From: CBDBFG01 sp965204765
GTDB taxonomy: Bacteria; Pseudomonadota; Alphaproteobacteria; Caedimonadales; UBA9215
DNA: 64,000 nucleotides
Direction of reading: 5' to 3'
Assembly: GCA_965204765.1 (NCBI GenBank)
Contig: CBDBFG010000002.1
Location: 62,001-126,000, forward strand
Under the pieces are notes generated by a model. The model was not told the origin of the DNA. It ran no database searches and worked only from the letters and a program-made list of their open reading frames with translations. Below, piece after piece: positions 46,538 to 55,602 of this stretch (its first letter is position 1; each line of letters starts with the position of its first letter). Position numbers and translations under genes: made by a program.

Positions 46538-48265
46538 TTAGCCATTATTGAGCAATTCTATTTGTTTTGGAGGATAATACTTTTCTGGAACACTGATATT
46601 AATCTGATCTTTTAATAAAGACCTACTATGAATTTTCTTTAAAGAAATTTTTACTCTAGTTTTACATTGCTGCATAACCTTGGGCAAATTATTTACAATG
46701 CCATTACATGATACACTATCAATGTATTCTTCTTGCTCATCAGCATGATACTGCAAATTTATATCCTCTACTATATCAGATGCCAATAACCTCTCTGGAT
46801 ACATAACATACTCCTTATCCTCACAAGATCTGTAATCCAGATATCGTACACCAGCCTGCGTAGATAATAACTTATCCCCTAAGCTATAATCATTGCCAAA
46901 CGCATTATCTTCGGCATAACGATTACCTTCAAAAAAATATTGCTGTCGATCACTTCCTATTGCAGAAGCAATAGTTATATATGCCAAGTTTATACCATTA
47001 TTGGCTTTAAAGTTTATCTTCTTTATTTTTCCAACAACACAGCCTCCAGGTATCCTTTTATCTCTTATTTTAATCGTACTATCACAATCTAACGCAATTG
47101 CTACGTCCCAAGGACAACAAAAACTAATCTCTACACACCGCGAACTAAATGCCAAATATGCCTTTGCTATGTCCATTGCTCTATCCACACATTTTTTACC
47201 TTCATCAGTAATAAAAAAACTACCTTTTTTCTGAGTAAAAGACTGTGAATCCACTATATCATCAACACTATAAAGTTTAATATTTAATACCTTGGTTTTG
47301 CTGGGGCTATATTGAAAATCTTGCACTCCACTTTGTAAGGTAAAGTTAACAGTTTCTGACCTTGGTTGTATATATTCCCAACCCAATTTTAAATAAGGAC
47401 GAAAAGAGCGTTTCTTTAAACTTATAGTTTTTGTAGAATGCGATAATGAATTATATTCATCACACATGTTATCAAAACGACTAATAGTAATTTTTTTCTC
47501 CTCTAAAGAGGAAGATATTTCAGTAAGATCAGATTGTAATATCTGGTAGCCATTATTATAATTGTTCTCTATTTTCCACCAATTTTCTAATAGATTATTC
47601 CCTGTATATGTTTGGATAACTTGGTTGTGAAAATGTGAATGAAAAATGTGATCTAAATTACTTGCCCCATCGTAATATTGCAACCAATTAGCCACTAAAT
47701 TAACAGTAATATTGTTCAAAGGAGAATGTAATATTTTTATTTTTAATGATTTAGGTAAAAAATGCTTACTAATGTCAATCTCTTTACTACCATAAAAAAT
47801 ATTTGATAAACCTAATTTATCTTCATATCTATGCCAATATAACAACTCCTCTCGATTATCCAACATATCTTCTATTGCAGGCTGATCTGTATGATAATTA
47901 TTTGAAAATAACTCATTCCATTTTTCATTTTCTTTTAATTGTATCAACAGATTTTGGTAAAGATGCTCTTTCTTTTCGGTGATTGCTAAAAATTCCAATA
48001 CAACTGTGTGCTGTTTGATATCAATAGGGCAATTAACTAATCTACCCTTAAAGACAGGATAGATCCTATCTTTATGCTTTGCACTTATAATTGCAAAACT
48101 TTCTTTTACTAATCCTAATCTCTTGTGCTTAATTGTAATTTGTGCATAAGGAATTAAACCCTCTTCTTCCAAAATATTAATAGCAAATATTTCTTCGTCA
48201 TATCGACAATGAACATTCTGATCAAATGCTTCATCCGCAGCAACCCAAGCAAAATAAAATATCAT
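46538..48265 (-). CDS. Phage tail hub-like protein
   Basis: 575 aa. The N-terminus FYFAWVAADEAFDQNVHCRY with following beta-rich DUF-like sequence (PVFKGRLVNCPIDIKQHTVV) resembles the hub/host-specificity proteins found in prophages and GTA clusters of alphaproteobacteria. A central segment with NLVANWLQYYDG and a C-terminal region with polar repeats are unassigned. It is the largest gene of the cluster. The gene transfer agent 'megatron' (about 1300 aa) is much longer, so this is either another tail protein or a reduced form. Confidence 0.6.
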   Translation of the reverse strand: MIFYFAWVAADEAFDQNVHCRYDEEIFAINILEEEGLIPYAQITIKHKRLGLVKESFAIISAKHKDRIYPVFKGRLVNCPIDIKQHTVVLEFLAITEKKEHLYQNLLIQLKENEKWNELFSNNYHTDQPAIEDMLDNREELLYWHRYEDKLGLSNIFYGSKEIDISKHFLPKSLKIKILHSPLNNITVNLVANWLQYYDGASNLDHIFHSHFHNQVIQTYTGNNLLENWWKIENNYNNGYQILQSDLTEISSSLEEKKITISRFDNMCDEYNSLSHSTKTISLKKRSFRPYLKLGWEYIQPRSETVNFTLQSGVQDFQYSPSKTKVLNIKLYSVDDIVDSQSFTQKKGSFFITDEGKKCVDRAMDIAKAYLAFSSRCVEISFCCPWDVAIALDCDSTIKIRDKRIPGGCVVGKIKKINFKANNGINLAYITIASAIGSDRQQYFFEGNRYAEDNAFGNDYSLGDKLLSTQAGVRYLDYRSCEDKEYVMYPERLLASDIVEDINLQYHADEQEEYIDSVSCNGIVNNLPKVMQQCKTRVKISLKKIHSRSLLKDQINISVPEKYYPPKQIELLNNG

Positions 48266-48296
48266 AAAACACCCAAAATTTAAGATAATATATATT

Positions 48297-48821
48297 TTAA
48301 ATCTCTTCTAAAGATATAGACCAGTTATTGGATTTTCCCCATTCACGCTCCAAGATAGCGAAATTTATTATCCTCATATATAATATAGGAGAATAAATTG
48401 CTATTAAATCATCCGTCATAGAAGAGTTAATTTTTATAGTATTATCACCAACTATCTCATAATCTACGCTATGCAAATTTTCATTTTGTAACACGAGGGA
48501 CTTTTTGACAAAAGGCTTACTCAGGCTATATATATCACCATCCAAATTACTTACATCAATTATTTCGGATATCTTACTGACACAATATACTTTAACCGCC
48601 TTACCTATCCAAGACCGAGTAAAACCAGGCACATTTCTATCACTACACCTTATAGTCGAACTGTACTTACCTATCACTTCATTATTCACTAAGTAACACA
48701 GTTCTCCATTCACGGTCCTAATAAATTGCCCACTATCAATAGGAGATAAAGTTTGCTCTATTTCTCGACAAGACAATAAAGGAAAGGTAACTCCCTCTAT
48801 ACATAATTGTGATTCATTCAT
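48297..48821 (-). CDS. Conserved phage tail-associated protein
   Basis: 174 aa from ATG 48821 (MNESQLCIEGVTFPLLSCRE); an upstream start overlaps the preceding small gene. The sequence FPLLSCREIEQTLSPI then GKYSSTIRCSDRNVPGFTRSW resembles a conserved hypothetical protein encoded beside tail genes of proteobacterial prophages. It is beta-rich with several Cys residues. Its role is probably in the tail or baseplate; not certain. Confidence 0.55.
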   Translation of the reverse strand: MNESQLCIEGVTFPLLSCREIEQTLSPIDSGQFIRTVNGELCYLVNNEVIGKYSSTIRCSDRNVPGFTRSWIGKAVKVYCVSKISEIIDVSNLDGDIYSLSKPFVKKSLVLQNENLHSVDYEIVGDNTIKINSSMTDDLIAIYSPILYMRIINFAILEREWGKSNNWSISLEEI

Positions 48822-48829
48822 TTTCTTCT

Positions 48830-48973
48830 CTAAACAAATAAAGACCACCTAGGCAAATTGCAATATTTACTCATTGCTCGCCTACGCAATTGATTTTCCA
48901 AGATTTCCGAAACTATTTCATCCTGATTATAGTAATATTCATCATCTAATAATTTTTCCTTATCATGTTGCAT
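48830..48973 (-). CDS. 47-aa protein in the phage cluster
   Basis: A short gene with a strong AGGAGGAAGC just before ATG 48973. The product is charged (MQHDKEKLLDDEYYYNQDEI ... LRRRAMSKYCNLPRWSLFV). It lies between the tail-terminator-like gene and the tail protein, the place where GTA clusters carry small tail-assembly chaperones and major tail genes. It may be a chaperone remnant; the family is not recognised. Confidence 0.55.
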   Translation of the reverse strand: MQHDKEKLLDDEYYYNQDEIVSEILENQLRRRAMSKYCNLPRWSLFV

Positions 48974-48987
48974 TGCTTCCTCCTACT

Positions 48988-49338
48988 CTAATATTTATTC
49001 ACTAAAAAATTAATATTTATAATACTAGTCAATTTACTATCATCTTTACTGAGACCACATGACTGATACTTAAAAACCAAGTCATCATGGTAAACATGGT
49101 AAAATTCTAAACAGTCTATAATTTGTTGTTTAATCGATAAAACCTCAGCCATACCTTTATAATTACTGCATATCTTAAGACAGAATGGTAAAACTGTATT
49201 CTGGATATCGCCAGGAATAAAAACCAGAAACGGCCTAGACAATTCCAAATTCATCACAGTCAATAGTTTTGTATTTTTTAATAATTGATTATATGCAAAT
49301 ACATGTTTTAAGCGTTGAAAAACTATTTTTTCCATCAT
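48988..49338 (-). CDS. Phage tail terminator-like protein (DUF3168-like)
   Basis: 116 aa from ATG 49338 (MEKIVFQRLKHVFAYNQLLK); the longer frame overlaps the upstream gene. The alpha-beta pattern with PFLVFIPGDIQNTV and VLSIKQQIIDCL fits the HK97 gp10-like/DUF3168 tail-terminator fold (g8 in GTA). It follows the head-tail adaptor, in the same order as in GTA clusters. Assignment rests on position plus weak pattern. Confidence 0.55.
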   Translation of the reverse strand: MMEKIVFQRLKHVFAYNQLLKNTKLLTVMNLELSRPFLVFIPGDIQNTVLPFCLKICSNYKGMAEVLSIKQQIIDCLEFYHVYHDDLVFKYQSCGLSKDDSKLTSIININFLVNKY

Positions 49339-49345
49339 CACACTA

Positions 49346-49687
49346 TCAATCCTCATATCCTATAAATGTCACATAGCTATTATTATTCGAGACATTTTCA
49401 CTCACCACTTTTACAATAGTATTTTTATATTCTATTTTAGCATTGTATTGAATGTTTGATCCTTGTTGTGTAGATATTTCAAAAACTCTCTTATGCCTTG
49501 TAATAAAGCCAGAACTATTCTTAATAAAATTATACTTCTGAATATCATGAGAAGAGATAATCCGCACAGATGCCCAAATTTCCTGTTTATCTGACCATTG
49601 CAATTCATAACCACCAAAATCATCTTCATAGTAGCACGGACTATATACGCGTATCCTATCATCCATACGCTGTTGATTATATTTCAT
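49346..49687 (-). CDS. Phage head-tail adaptor
   Basis: 113 aa from ATG 49687 (MKYNQQRMDDRIRVYSPCYY). DDFGGYELQWSDKQEIWASV is the signature of SPP1 gp16/HK97 gp9-like head closure proteins (g7 in GTA). It links the connector to the tail. It overlaps or abuts the next gene by a few bases. Confidence 0.75.
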   Translation of the reverse strand: MKYNQQRMDDRIRVYSPCYYEDDFGGYELQWSDKQEIWASVRIISSHDIQKYNFIKNSSGFITRHKRVFEISTQQGSNIQYNAKIEYKNTIVKVVSENVSNNNSYVTFIGYED

Positions 49688-49835
49688 GAATATCATCCTC
49701 AGTTCTAAAATAATAATTATCTGATTTCGATGTTTACGAACAGGCCATTATAAAAACCAATGCAGGGAATACTTAATATTATTGGATGACAATATAATGT
49801 CTGATAGAATCTAGCAAATTTTCACTATTAAAATT

Positions 49836-50444
49836 CTACCCTAAACGATAGATTTTATAAGGCTTAATAAGTGTAACCACGCTATTATCTATTAACATAC
49901 TAACGTTATCATTTACCGCTGGTCTATTATTATATAAATGAGACAAAATTAACAGCACTGCCTGTTTAAGAGGTGCTGGTAACGTTTCTGAGTCATATCC
50001 TGCAATAAACTCCAACTTGATAGATCCAGAAGTACAGCTATTTACTAGAGTATTATCACCAAAATGTATTTTTGCCGTACTACCTGACTCATCTACCCTA
50101 AAGTTTTCAATATCCTTTTCATCATGATTTACAATCAGAGCTGGTAATGATGTTAATTCTATGAATGGTGATCGTGGAAATTCAATTCCTGCTACACCCT
50201 TAGATTTTATACCACTAAGATACTTTTGATCACTTTTTGCTAATGCAAAACCACAATTAATTGTAAGCATCCATTTTTGTCGCAACAACGATCTAGAAGT
50301 ATAAGATTCTATAGACACGCGCGCTGATTGAATCAAGGTATTTATCAATTCATTTTCTACATCATGATCAATTCTTAAAAAACTTTTTGCCTCTTCAAGG
50401 CTTACAGGTTCTTTATCTACTGTACTTATTCTTTTTAGCGCCAT
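49836..50444 (-). CDS. Phage head-tail connector (gp6-like)
   Basis: 202 aa. VSLEEAKSFLRIDHDVENEL and IQSARVSIESYTSRSLLRQK are the conserved parts of the HK97 gp6/GTA g6 connector family; PLKQAVLLILSHLYNNRPAV is the C-terminal helix. It forms a ring below the portal. It appears intact, beginning MALKRISTVDKEPVS. A 140-bp gap separates it from the adaptor gene. Confidence 0.85.
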   Translation of the reverse strand: MALKRISTVDKEPVSLEEAKSFLRIDHDVENELINTLIQSARVSIESYTSRSLLRQKWMLTINCGFALAKSDQKYLSGIKSKGVAGIEFPRSPFIELTSLPALIVNHDEKDIENFRVDESGSTAKIHFGDNTLVNSCTSGSIKLEFIAGYDSETLPAPLKQAVLLILSHLYNNRPAVNDNVSMLIDNSVVTLIKPYKIYRLG

Positions 50445-50749
50445 CTATTCCTCATAATCAATACATAATTATCAATTTTGCCTATATCTATTGATGTTTA
50501 AACTAAAATAATCCCTAGACTTCCTCTAATTTTTAAAATAACGATCATAAAAACAAACAAACATCACAAAAATATATGTAAAATTTTACTGAATATAACT
50601 TTAATATTCACCATACAATAACTTTGTATATAAATAGTTAAAACTATAATATTTGATTTATAATCAAGTAAATATAGCAATATTGACAATATTAATCCCA
50701 TATATTATTTGCAGCTCTAATGCATACACAAATCTAAACAACGATTTTA
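50445..50749. other. Gap between the connector and capsid genes
   Basis: About 305 bp, very AT-rich, with no frame or structure of note on either strand. In most GTA and HK97-type clusters these two genes are nearly adjacent, so this gap may mark a lost small gene or an internal promoter. Confidence 0.4.
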
Positions 50750-51853
50750 TTATGCAACTTTTAAGATACTCAAAGCATCAAAATTTATTACATCTCCACC
50801 CACTCTTTTAGTAGTATAAAACTCAACATGCGGTTTTGAACTATAAGGATCACGTAAGACATTCATCCCTTGACGATCAACAATTTGATAAGATTTAGCA
50901 AAATTACCAAAAACTATAGCCAAATTATCACTGCTCTCCAATGATGGCATATCATCGCATATTTCAACATTATAACCTAAAATAGTAGATGGATTACCAG
51001 CTCCAACACTAGGTTGCCATAAATATCTACCATCATTATCTTGTAATTTCCTTATCTGTGCCAAAGTAGATCTAGACATTAACCAATTCGCATTATGCAA
51101 GTACTCGGTCTTAATCTTAGCATACATATCAATCAATTTATCTGCTAAATTATCATGATCTGCATCATAAGCGACACTAGCAAATTTACCCCATTCTGCA
51201 TTTTCCACTGTATCATAACGCAAAATACCCTTAGGTTTATTGTTGCCATCACCATGCAAAAAAGCATGATTTTCTGTCTCTGCCATTTTGCATGCTATTT
51301 CCATAGCAATCCATTCTTCAACATTAATTGCCGCATCATCCAATAATTTTTGTGTTGCTTTTGGTTTGGCATATATCTCATGTGCTGGAATAACCTTTTT
51401 ACGCAATTCTGGTGTATCAGTTTCATCACGAGCATCATTTTCGGCACTCCACCCAACATCAAGATTTTTTCTATGCAATAAAATATCCACAGATGAACTT
51501 GATATTTGCATTACACTAGATAGCTTACGCACCGGACTTAATCCATCTATATTTTGTTGGATACTATTTCTAATAATTTGGGGTATCAAATAACCACCAT
51601 CACTATCTGTACCTGTGGATAGACTTTTCTTATCAAACGAGTGCATCTGATCTGTATTGCCAGATCTAACATAATGCACAAAATAGTTTTTATACTCGAC
51701 CTCTTGTGACCTATCTTCGATTATGTTACCAAGCTCTGGCCTCTTATTAGACAAATGCAATTGCTCTACTTCTTTTATTCGTTGCTCATTTTGAGTTTTA
51801 TATTCTTGAAAAGACTGTACCAAGGTATCCACTGTTTTATTTAATGATGACAT
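50750..51853 (-). CDS. HK97-type major capsid protein
   Basis: 367 aa. An N-terminal coiled-coil delta domain (TVDTLVQSFQEYKTQNEQRI) is followed by the HK97 fold: GGYLIPQIIRNSIQQNIDGL, HEIYAKPKATQKLLDDAAIN, HLHGDGNNKPKG-like AFLHGDGNNKPKGIL and NWLMSRSTLAQIRKLQDNDG, ending with VINFDALSILKVA. The delta domain is normally removed by the prohead protease, whose gene here is frameshifted. The capsid frame is intact. Confidence 0.92.
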   Translation of the reverse strand: MSSLNKTVDTLVQSFQEYKTQNEQRIKEVEQLHLSNKRPELGNIIEDRSQEVEYKNYFVHYVRSGNTDQMHSFDKKSLSTGTDSDGGYLIPQIIRNSIQQNIDGLSPVRKLSSVMQISSSSVDILLHRKNLDVGWSAENDARDETDTPELRKKVIPAHEIYAKPKATQKLLDDAAINVEEWIAMEIACKMAETENHAFLHGDGNNKPKGILRYDTVENAEWGKFASVAYDADHDNLADKLIDMYAKIKTEYLHNANWLMSRSTLAQIRKLQDNDGRYLWQPSVGAGNPSTILGYNVEICDDMPSLESSDNLAIVFGNFAKSYQIVDRQGMNVLRDPYSSKPHVEFYTTKRVGGDVINFDALSILKVA

Positions 51854-51870
51854 ATTCTGCTCCTATAATT

Positions 51871-52349
51871 TTATATATTTATATTTGATATTTTGGCTTT
51901 ATTATTGGCGGGAAAGGTTACTAAAGAAATTTCTACTAAATCCACTTCTGTTAATAAACGTATACAAGATTCATTACTATTTTTAACAGCCTGTACTACT
52001 TATAACCAATTGATAACCCATCTATTGCTTTTGATTTCACAAGAGTATATGCTTCTTGTGCTTTTAATAAATCCAGTAATAATCTACCCTTTACTTTTAG
52101 CCCTTTATGGTCTTCTTCGATACTTAACCAAGTACCAATTATATGTTCAGGATTATGTTGCCATAACATCTTAGGCATTTGCTGACATAATTTCCACGAT
52201 GCAATGGTTTGCGCAAAAGCACCTCTTACTACTCGATCATTCTGCTGATCAACTTCATCATAAATACTTGCATACCCTTCAAATATTCCTGAATTATCGA
52301 TACTTTTATTTAAACTCACATAGCGTTCTGCACGTTTGAATTCTAGCAT
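51871..52349 (-). pseudogene. Prohead protease with a frameshift
   Basis: The first frame gives 117 aa (MLEFKRAERYVSLNKS ... KAIDGLSIGYK) of the HK97 prohead protease (U35 family), with the His in MLWQHNPEHIIGTW and the Ser in DGLSIGY, and then meets a stop at 51996-51998. In another frame the protein continues VVQAVKNSNESCIRLLTEVD and LVEISLVTFPANNKAKI, the conserved C-terminal part, to a stop at 51871. One missing base near 51996 explains the break. The main catalytic residues lie before it. It overlaps the portal gene by 7 bp. Confidence 0.75.
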
Positions 52350-53551
52350 TTATCTAAACTATCTCCTCCTACTATTGGTTGATATCCAACTGCTTTTCTT
52401 TTTTCATTTATTGTTAAAAAATCAGCCTTGGCAATCTTGGCCCATGCTTCCTCTCGTTTAGAAGAAAGTGCTGGTATAGAATCAATATCATAATTTAATC
52501 TAATATCTTCTCCAAACCACTGTGCTAACCAAGCGTTTAACTCATCAGTGACTAAATCTAACAAAGGCAAAATATTATCTTCCCATAAATGTAATCGAGC
52601 TTCTTTATAATTTGCAAAAGTTGCATCCCCTAAAATACCTATTAAAATTGGAGGGACATTAAATGCCTGAGAAATTTCTCTAGAACTCAAATTTTTACCA
52701 GAAATAAAATCTAAATCTTTAGGAGACAATCCCATCTCTTGCCAAACAAAATCACCATCAAGTATCATTACGCGACCTGAATTTTTTTCTCCTTCAATGA
52801 TATTTTTCAAATCTGTTCTTAATTCAGTTAGTTGCTCTTTGGTTAATGATTCTTTGTATGCACCAGAGGATTTATTGACAATTAACGCTCCAGAAGGCCT
52901 ACCACCATTTTGTAACAAAGATAAATTATGACTAGCCACCGCATTATGCTGATCTATTGAACAAGCAGCTGCTTCAATAGGACTCATACCATACCAATCA
53001 TTTAAGGGATTAAATAATTTAATGTGCAATACTCTAGATTTACCACTAGCAAAATTCGCTGGTAACAATTTTGTTCTACCATTGACATTATATTCATATC
53101 CAGAAACTACACCATTTGAACTTGGCACTATTTTTACTCTATCAGGGCGCAGAACATACATTTCTTTAGGCAAACTAGCAATCTCAGATAGTTCAATATA
53201 ACTATTACCCGCCAATAATAAATAAGCAAAAATAGATTCCATAAATGCACTACCAGCCTGATTGAAAGCTGGTCGATGCAATAAATCTAATATTGGATGA
53301 TTGGTTAGCTCTTGCTCTCCCTTATACAATCTCCATGGCACACTAGCAGCACTTCTTGCAATCAGATTAACACATCGATAAACTATGACATTTTTATTAT
53401 ATCCATGCTTAGTTAGTGATTCATAATTTCTAGGAGTCCATATAGCTTTACCAACATTATTATACGCCACCATTGAACCAACCTGACTGGCTTTTACATC
53501 TTGATGATTGTTATTTTTTTTACGTGTAAATAATTGCGCTAAAATGCTCAT
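52343..53551 (-). CDS. HK97-family phage portal protein
   Basis: 402 aa. Recognised by VYRCVNLIARSAASVPWRLY, LLLAGNSYIEL, YGMSPIEAAACSIDQHNAVA, LLQNGGRPSGAL, RVMILDGDFVWQEMGLSPKD and SREISQAFNVPPILIG, all typical of portal proteins (g3 in GTA). It forms the dodecameric DNA entry ring. GAGGAAA lies 6 bp before ATG 53551. It is the first gene of the cluster; no terminase gene precedes it. Confidence 0.93.
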   Translation of the reverse strand: MSILAQLFTRKKNNNHQDVKASQVGSMVAYNNVGKAIWTPRNYESLTKHGYNKNVIVYRCVNLIARSAASVPWRLYKGEQELTNHPILDLLHRPAFNQAGSAFMESIFAYLLLAGNSYIELSEIASLPKEMYVLRPDRVKIVPSSNGVVSGYEYNVNGRTKLLPANFASGKSRVLHIKLFNPLNDWYGMSPIEAAACSIDQHNAVASHNLSLLQNGGRPSGALIVNKSSGAYKESLTKEQLTELRTDLKNIIEGEKNSGRVMILDGDFVWQEMGLSPKDLDFISGKNLSSREISQAFNVPPILIGILGDATFANYKEARLHLWEDNILPLLDLVTDELNAWLAQWFGEDIRLNYDIDSIPALSSKREEAWAKIAKADFLTINEKRKAVGYQPIVGGDSLDKC

Positions 53552-53565
53552 AATTTCCTCACAAA

Positions 53566-53587
53566 AAGGCCCGCTATAGCGGGCCTT
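53566..53587 (-). terminator. Intrinsic terminator in the leader of the portal gene
   Basis: The 22-bp palindrome AAGGCCCGCTATAGCGGGCCTT is followed on the minus strand by TTTTT and then directly by the portal Shine-Dalgarno sequence and ATG. The seven G-C pairs make a strong stem in an AT-rich genome. No gene upstream on this strand could need it, so it is either an attenuator or the leftover terminator of a deleted gene. Confidence 0.8.
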
Positions 53588-53880
53588 ATTTTAAATACAT
53601 AGTCATAAATCAGCTAAATTAAATAGCTTTAAACACATACGCATTTAATAATTATTTTAACTGTACAAAGTGAATTATTTCGTAACTAGTATTAGCTCAA
53701 ATTCCATATAATCTTAACAAGTGGGATTAGTCTTGAAACGAAAAATCAAGTCGTATAAACATACAATTTTTTGATCGTATATTTTTTAAAACACAATTAT
53801 ATTTTTTTTGCAACTTTTTGCTAGAAAAAGGACAAATTTATTAATATATAAAGAATAAACACAAATTGTAAATAGCACCC
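53588..53880. other. Divergent intergenic region
   Basis: About 290 bp between the phage cluster (minus) and the O-methyltransferase gene (plus). It must contain both promoters if the cluster is transcribed. Very AT-rich; no TTAA-N7-TTAA site and no remnant of a terminase gene is visible. Confidence 0.4.
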
Positions 53881-54531
53881 ATGATTAAAGTTGATAGTCA
53901 TTTATATAGTTATATTATCGAGCACAGCCTACATGAACACCAGGTACTGCAAAATTTAAGAGCCTACACTGAAAACGAAATTAAATCTACAAAACAGGTG
54001 TCTCCTGATCAGGGACAATTTTTGGCCTTCTTAGTTAAATTAATTAATGCCAAAAATATTCTAGAGCTTGGCACTTTTACCGGATATAGCTGTCTTAGCA
54101 TGGCACTTGCCTTACCTGATGATGGCTATATAACAACTTGTGATATTTCAAATAAATACTTATCACTAGCACAACATTACTGGCAACAAGCAAATGTTAG
54201 GCACAAAATTACGCATCAAATATCTCCTGCTGTGGATTTTTTTCAATTATTATTAGCGCAAAAAAATCCTAAATTATTTGATTTGATATTCCTTGATGCT
54301 GATAAAACTAACCAAGAAAAATATTTTGAATATTCTTTGCAATTACTTCCCAAAGGAGGAATGATGATTATTGATAATACTTTATGGAAAGGCAGGATAA
54401 TTGATGCATCATTTCAAGACAAAAATACCATTGCTATTCGTAATCTGAATAACAAACTATCTATGGATAATCGTATTGATTTATCTATTATTCCAATTGG
54501 GGACGGTATGACTCTAATCAGAAAAAGATAA
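53881..54531 (+). CDS. SAM-dependent O-methyltransferase (family 3, COMT-like)
   Basis: 216 aa. Motif I ILELGTFTGYSCLSMALALP binds SAM; the metal-dependent catechol-type motif is FDLIFLDADKTNQEKYFEYS, followed by GGMMIIDNTLWKGRI. This fold methylates hydroxyl groups of catechols or caffeoyl-type molecules; the substrate here is unknown. It stands alone; the CtrA-type site just downstream (54537) belongs to the next gene. Confidence 0.88.
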   Translation: MIKVDSHLYSYIIEHSLHEHQVLQNLRAYTENEIKSTKQVSPDQGQFLAFLVKLINAKNILELGTFTGYSCLSMALALPDDGYITTCDISNKYLSLAQHYWQQANVRHKITHQISPAVDFFQLLLAQKNPKLFDLIFLDADKTNQEKYFEYSLQLLPKGGMMIIDNTLWKGRIIDASFQDKNTIAIRNLNNKLSMDNRIDLSIIPIGDGMTLIRKR

Positions 54532-54536
54532 AATAC

Positions 54537-54551
54537 TTAACTATGTTTTAA
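54537..54551. promoter_or_regulatory. CtrA-type binding site
   Basis: TTAA-CTATGTT-TTAA ends 37 bp upstream of ATG 54589, starting 5 bp after the methyltransferase stop codon. A TATAAT at about 54561-54566 lies between the site and the start codon and could be the -10 element. Confidence 0.65.
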
Positions 54552-54588
54552 TAATTAAATTATAATCTAATAAAAATAAGGTAGAACT

Positions 54589-55344
54589 ATGTTTAAAAAA
54601 ATCCCCGTAATATTGTCTGTTATCAGCTTTGTAATCCCAAATAGTTACGTACATGCAAAATATAATCACAAAAAAGAAAATAATCTTACATCAGTCGTCA
54701 CAACACGTATGATTAACCATTATGGTACGCAAAAATATATGCATGGTAAATCGCATTGGAAAGCAAACCGCTCTACCATGGGATGGAAAAAATTTGGAGA
54801 GGTATGGGGTTTTAAAAAATGGAATAATGTCAAATTAAAAGCTAAAAATGAACGTGGTAACAAATTCAGCAGATCAATAAACAAATCCAGCTGTCGCAAA
54901 AGCGATATTACCCTAGTATCTTTTGACGTAATCTGGGCACAAGATAATTTTACTAAACAACTCAAAGTGCAATGCGTGCCCAAAAATACGCAAAATAAAT
55001 TAAAAAACATAGCAAATATTCTTAATAAATCTGAAATAAAAATAGACAGACCAAGTGCATACCTTGGCACATGGAAATTAGCAACAGATAATAACGGTAC
55101 AAAAAAACTAAAAAAATTAATTGCGGCTGTACAAAAAGCATTTAATAAAAGAGCACAACTAGGTAAAGATAGCTCTTATAGTGCTGATTTTGACCAATAT
55201 GATGAAGGATTTGATAAATTTAGCAAAACACAACTGGTGCATAACGAAAAATCAGAAAAATATAATCAAATAGCAAAAGCACATAATCGACTGGTAGATG
55301 CTAGAAATAATTTAGCAGATTATCTAAGCAAGATATATTCATAA
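54589..55344 (+). CDS. Secreted protein of the EVWG(Y/F)KK family
   Basis: 251 aa. Signal peptide MFKKIPVILSVISFVIPNSYVHA. The N-terminal mature region contains KKFGEVWGFKKWNNVKLKAK and KSSCRKSD ... LKVQCVPKN, aligning with EVWGYKKRWGKIKIN, RKSCDRKV and AKIHCVSNN of the protein at 59375-60556. The C-terminal half is a Lys-rich helix (AAVQKAFNKRAQLGKDSS). Basic overall. AAGGTAGAAC precedes the ATG. CtrA-type site upstream. No known family. Confidence 0.8.
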   Translation: MFKKIPVILSVISFVIPNSYVHAKYNHKKENNLTSVVTTRMINHYGTQKYMHGKSHWKANRSTMGWKKFGEVWGFKKWNNVKLKAKNERGNKFSRSINKSSCRKSDITLVSFDVIWAQDNFTKQLKVQCVPKNTQNKLKNIANILNKSEIKIDRPSAYLGTWKLATDNNGTKKLKKLIAAVQKAFNKRAQLGKDSSYSADFDQYDEGFDKFSKTQLVHNEKSEKYNQIAKAHNRLVDARNNLADYLSKIYS

Positions 55345-55602
55345 ACTACAACACTGACGTTATGAAAAAGCTATATGCTTGCATTGCCCAAAAACTTTAA
55401 AACTAAATATAAACTCAGAGAACATGTATATCTATATTACATCACTTAAACATGTTCTCTACAATTTATATCACTATTCGTGATATTCTCTATGATCAAT
55501 ATCAACCCATCAATAATGAACTCACGCCACAACACAGAAAAAAATTAACATGATATCACCGTAAAGCGGTAATTTTGTATTGGTATTTCAATACGCAACA
55601 CA

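Noticed and set aside
51893..52174. Plus-strand frame over the prohead protease
   Set aside because: Antisense shadow; the minus strand here carries the conserved protease sequence in two frames.
44018..53551. Calling the cluster a functional gene transfer agent
   Set aside because: Gene order resembles GTA, but terminase, tail tube and tape measure are absent and the lysis gene pair is more phage-like, so the neutral term phage/GTA-like is used.
53566..53587. Palindrome as an operator for a repressor
   Set aside because: The T-run on one side and pure G-C stem fit an intrinsic terminator better; an operator role cannot be excluded but is not needed.
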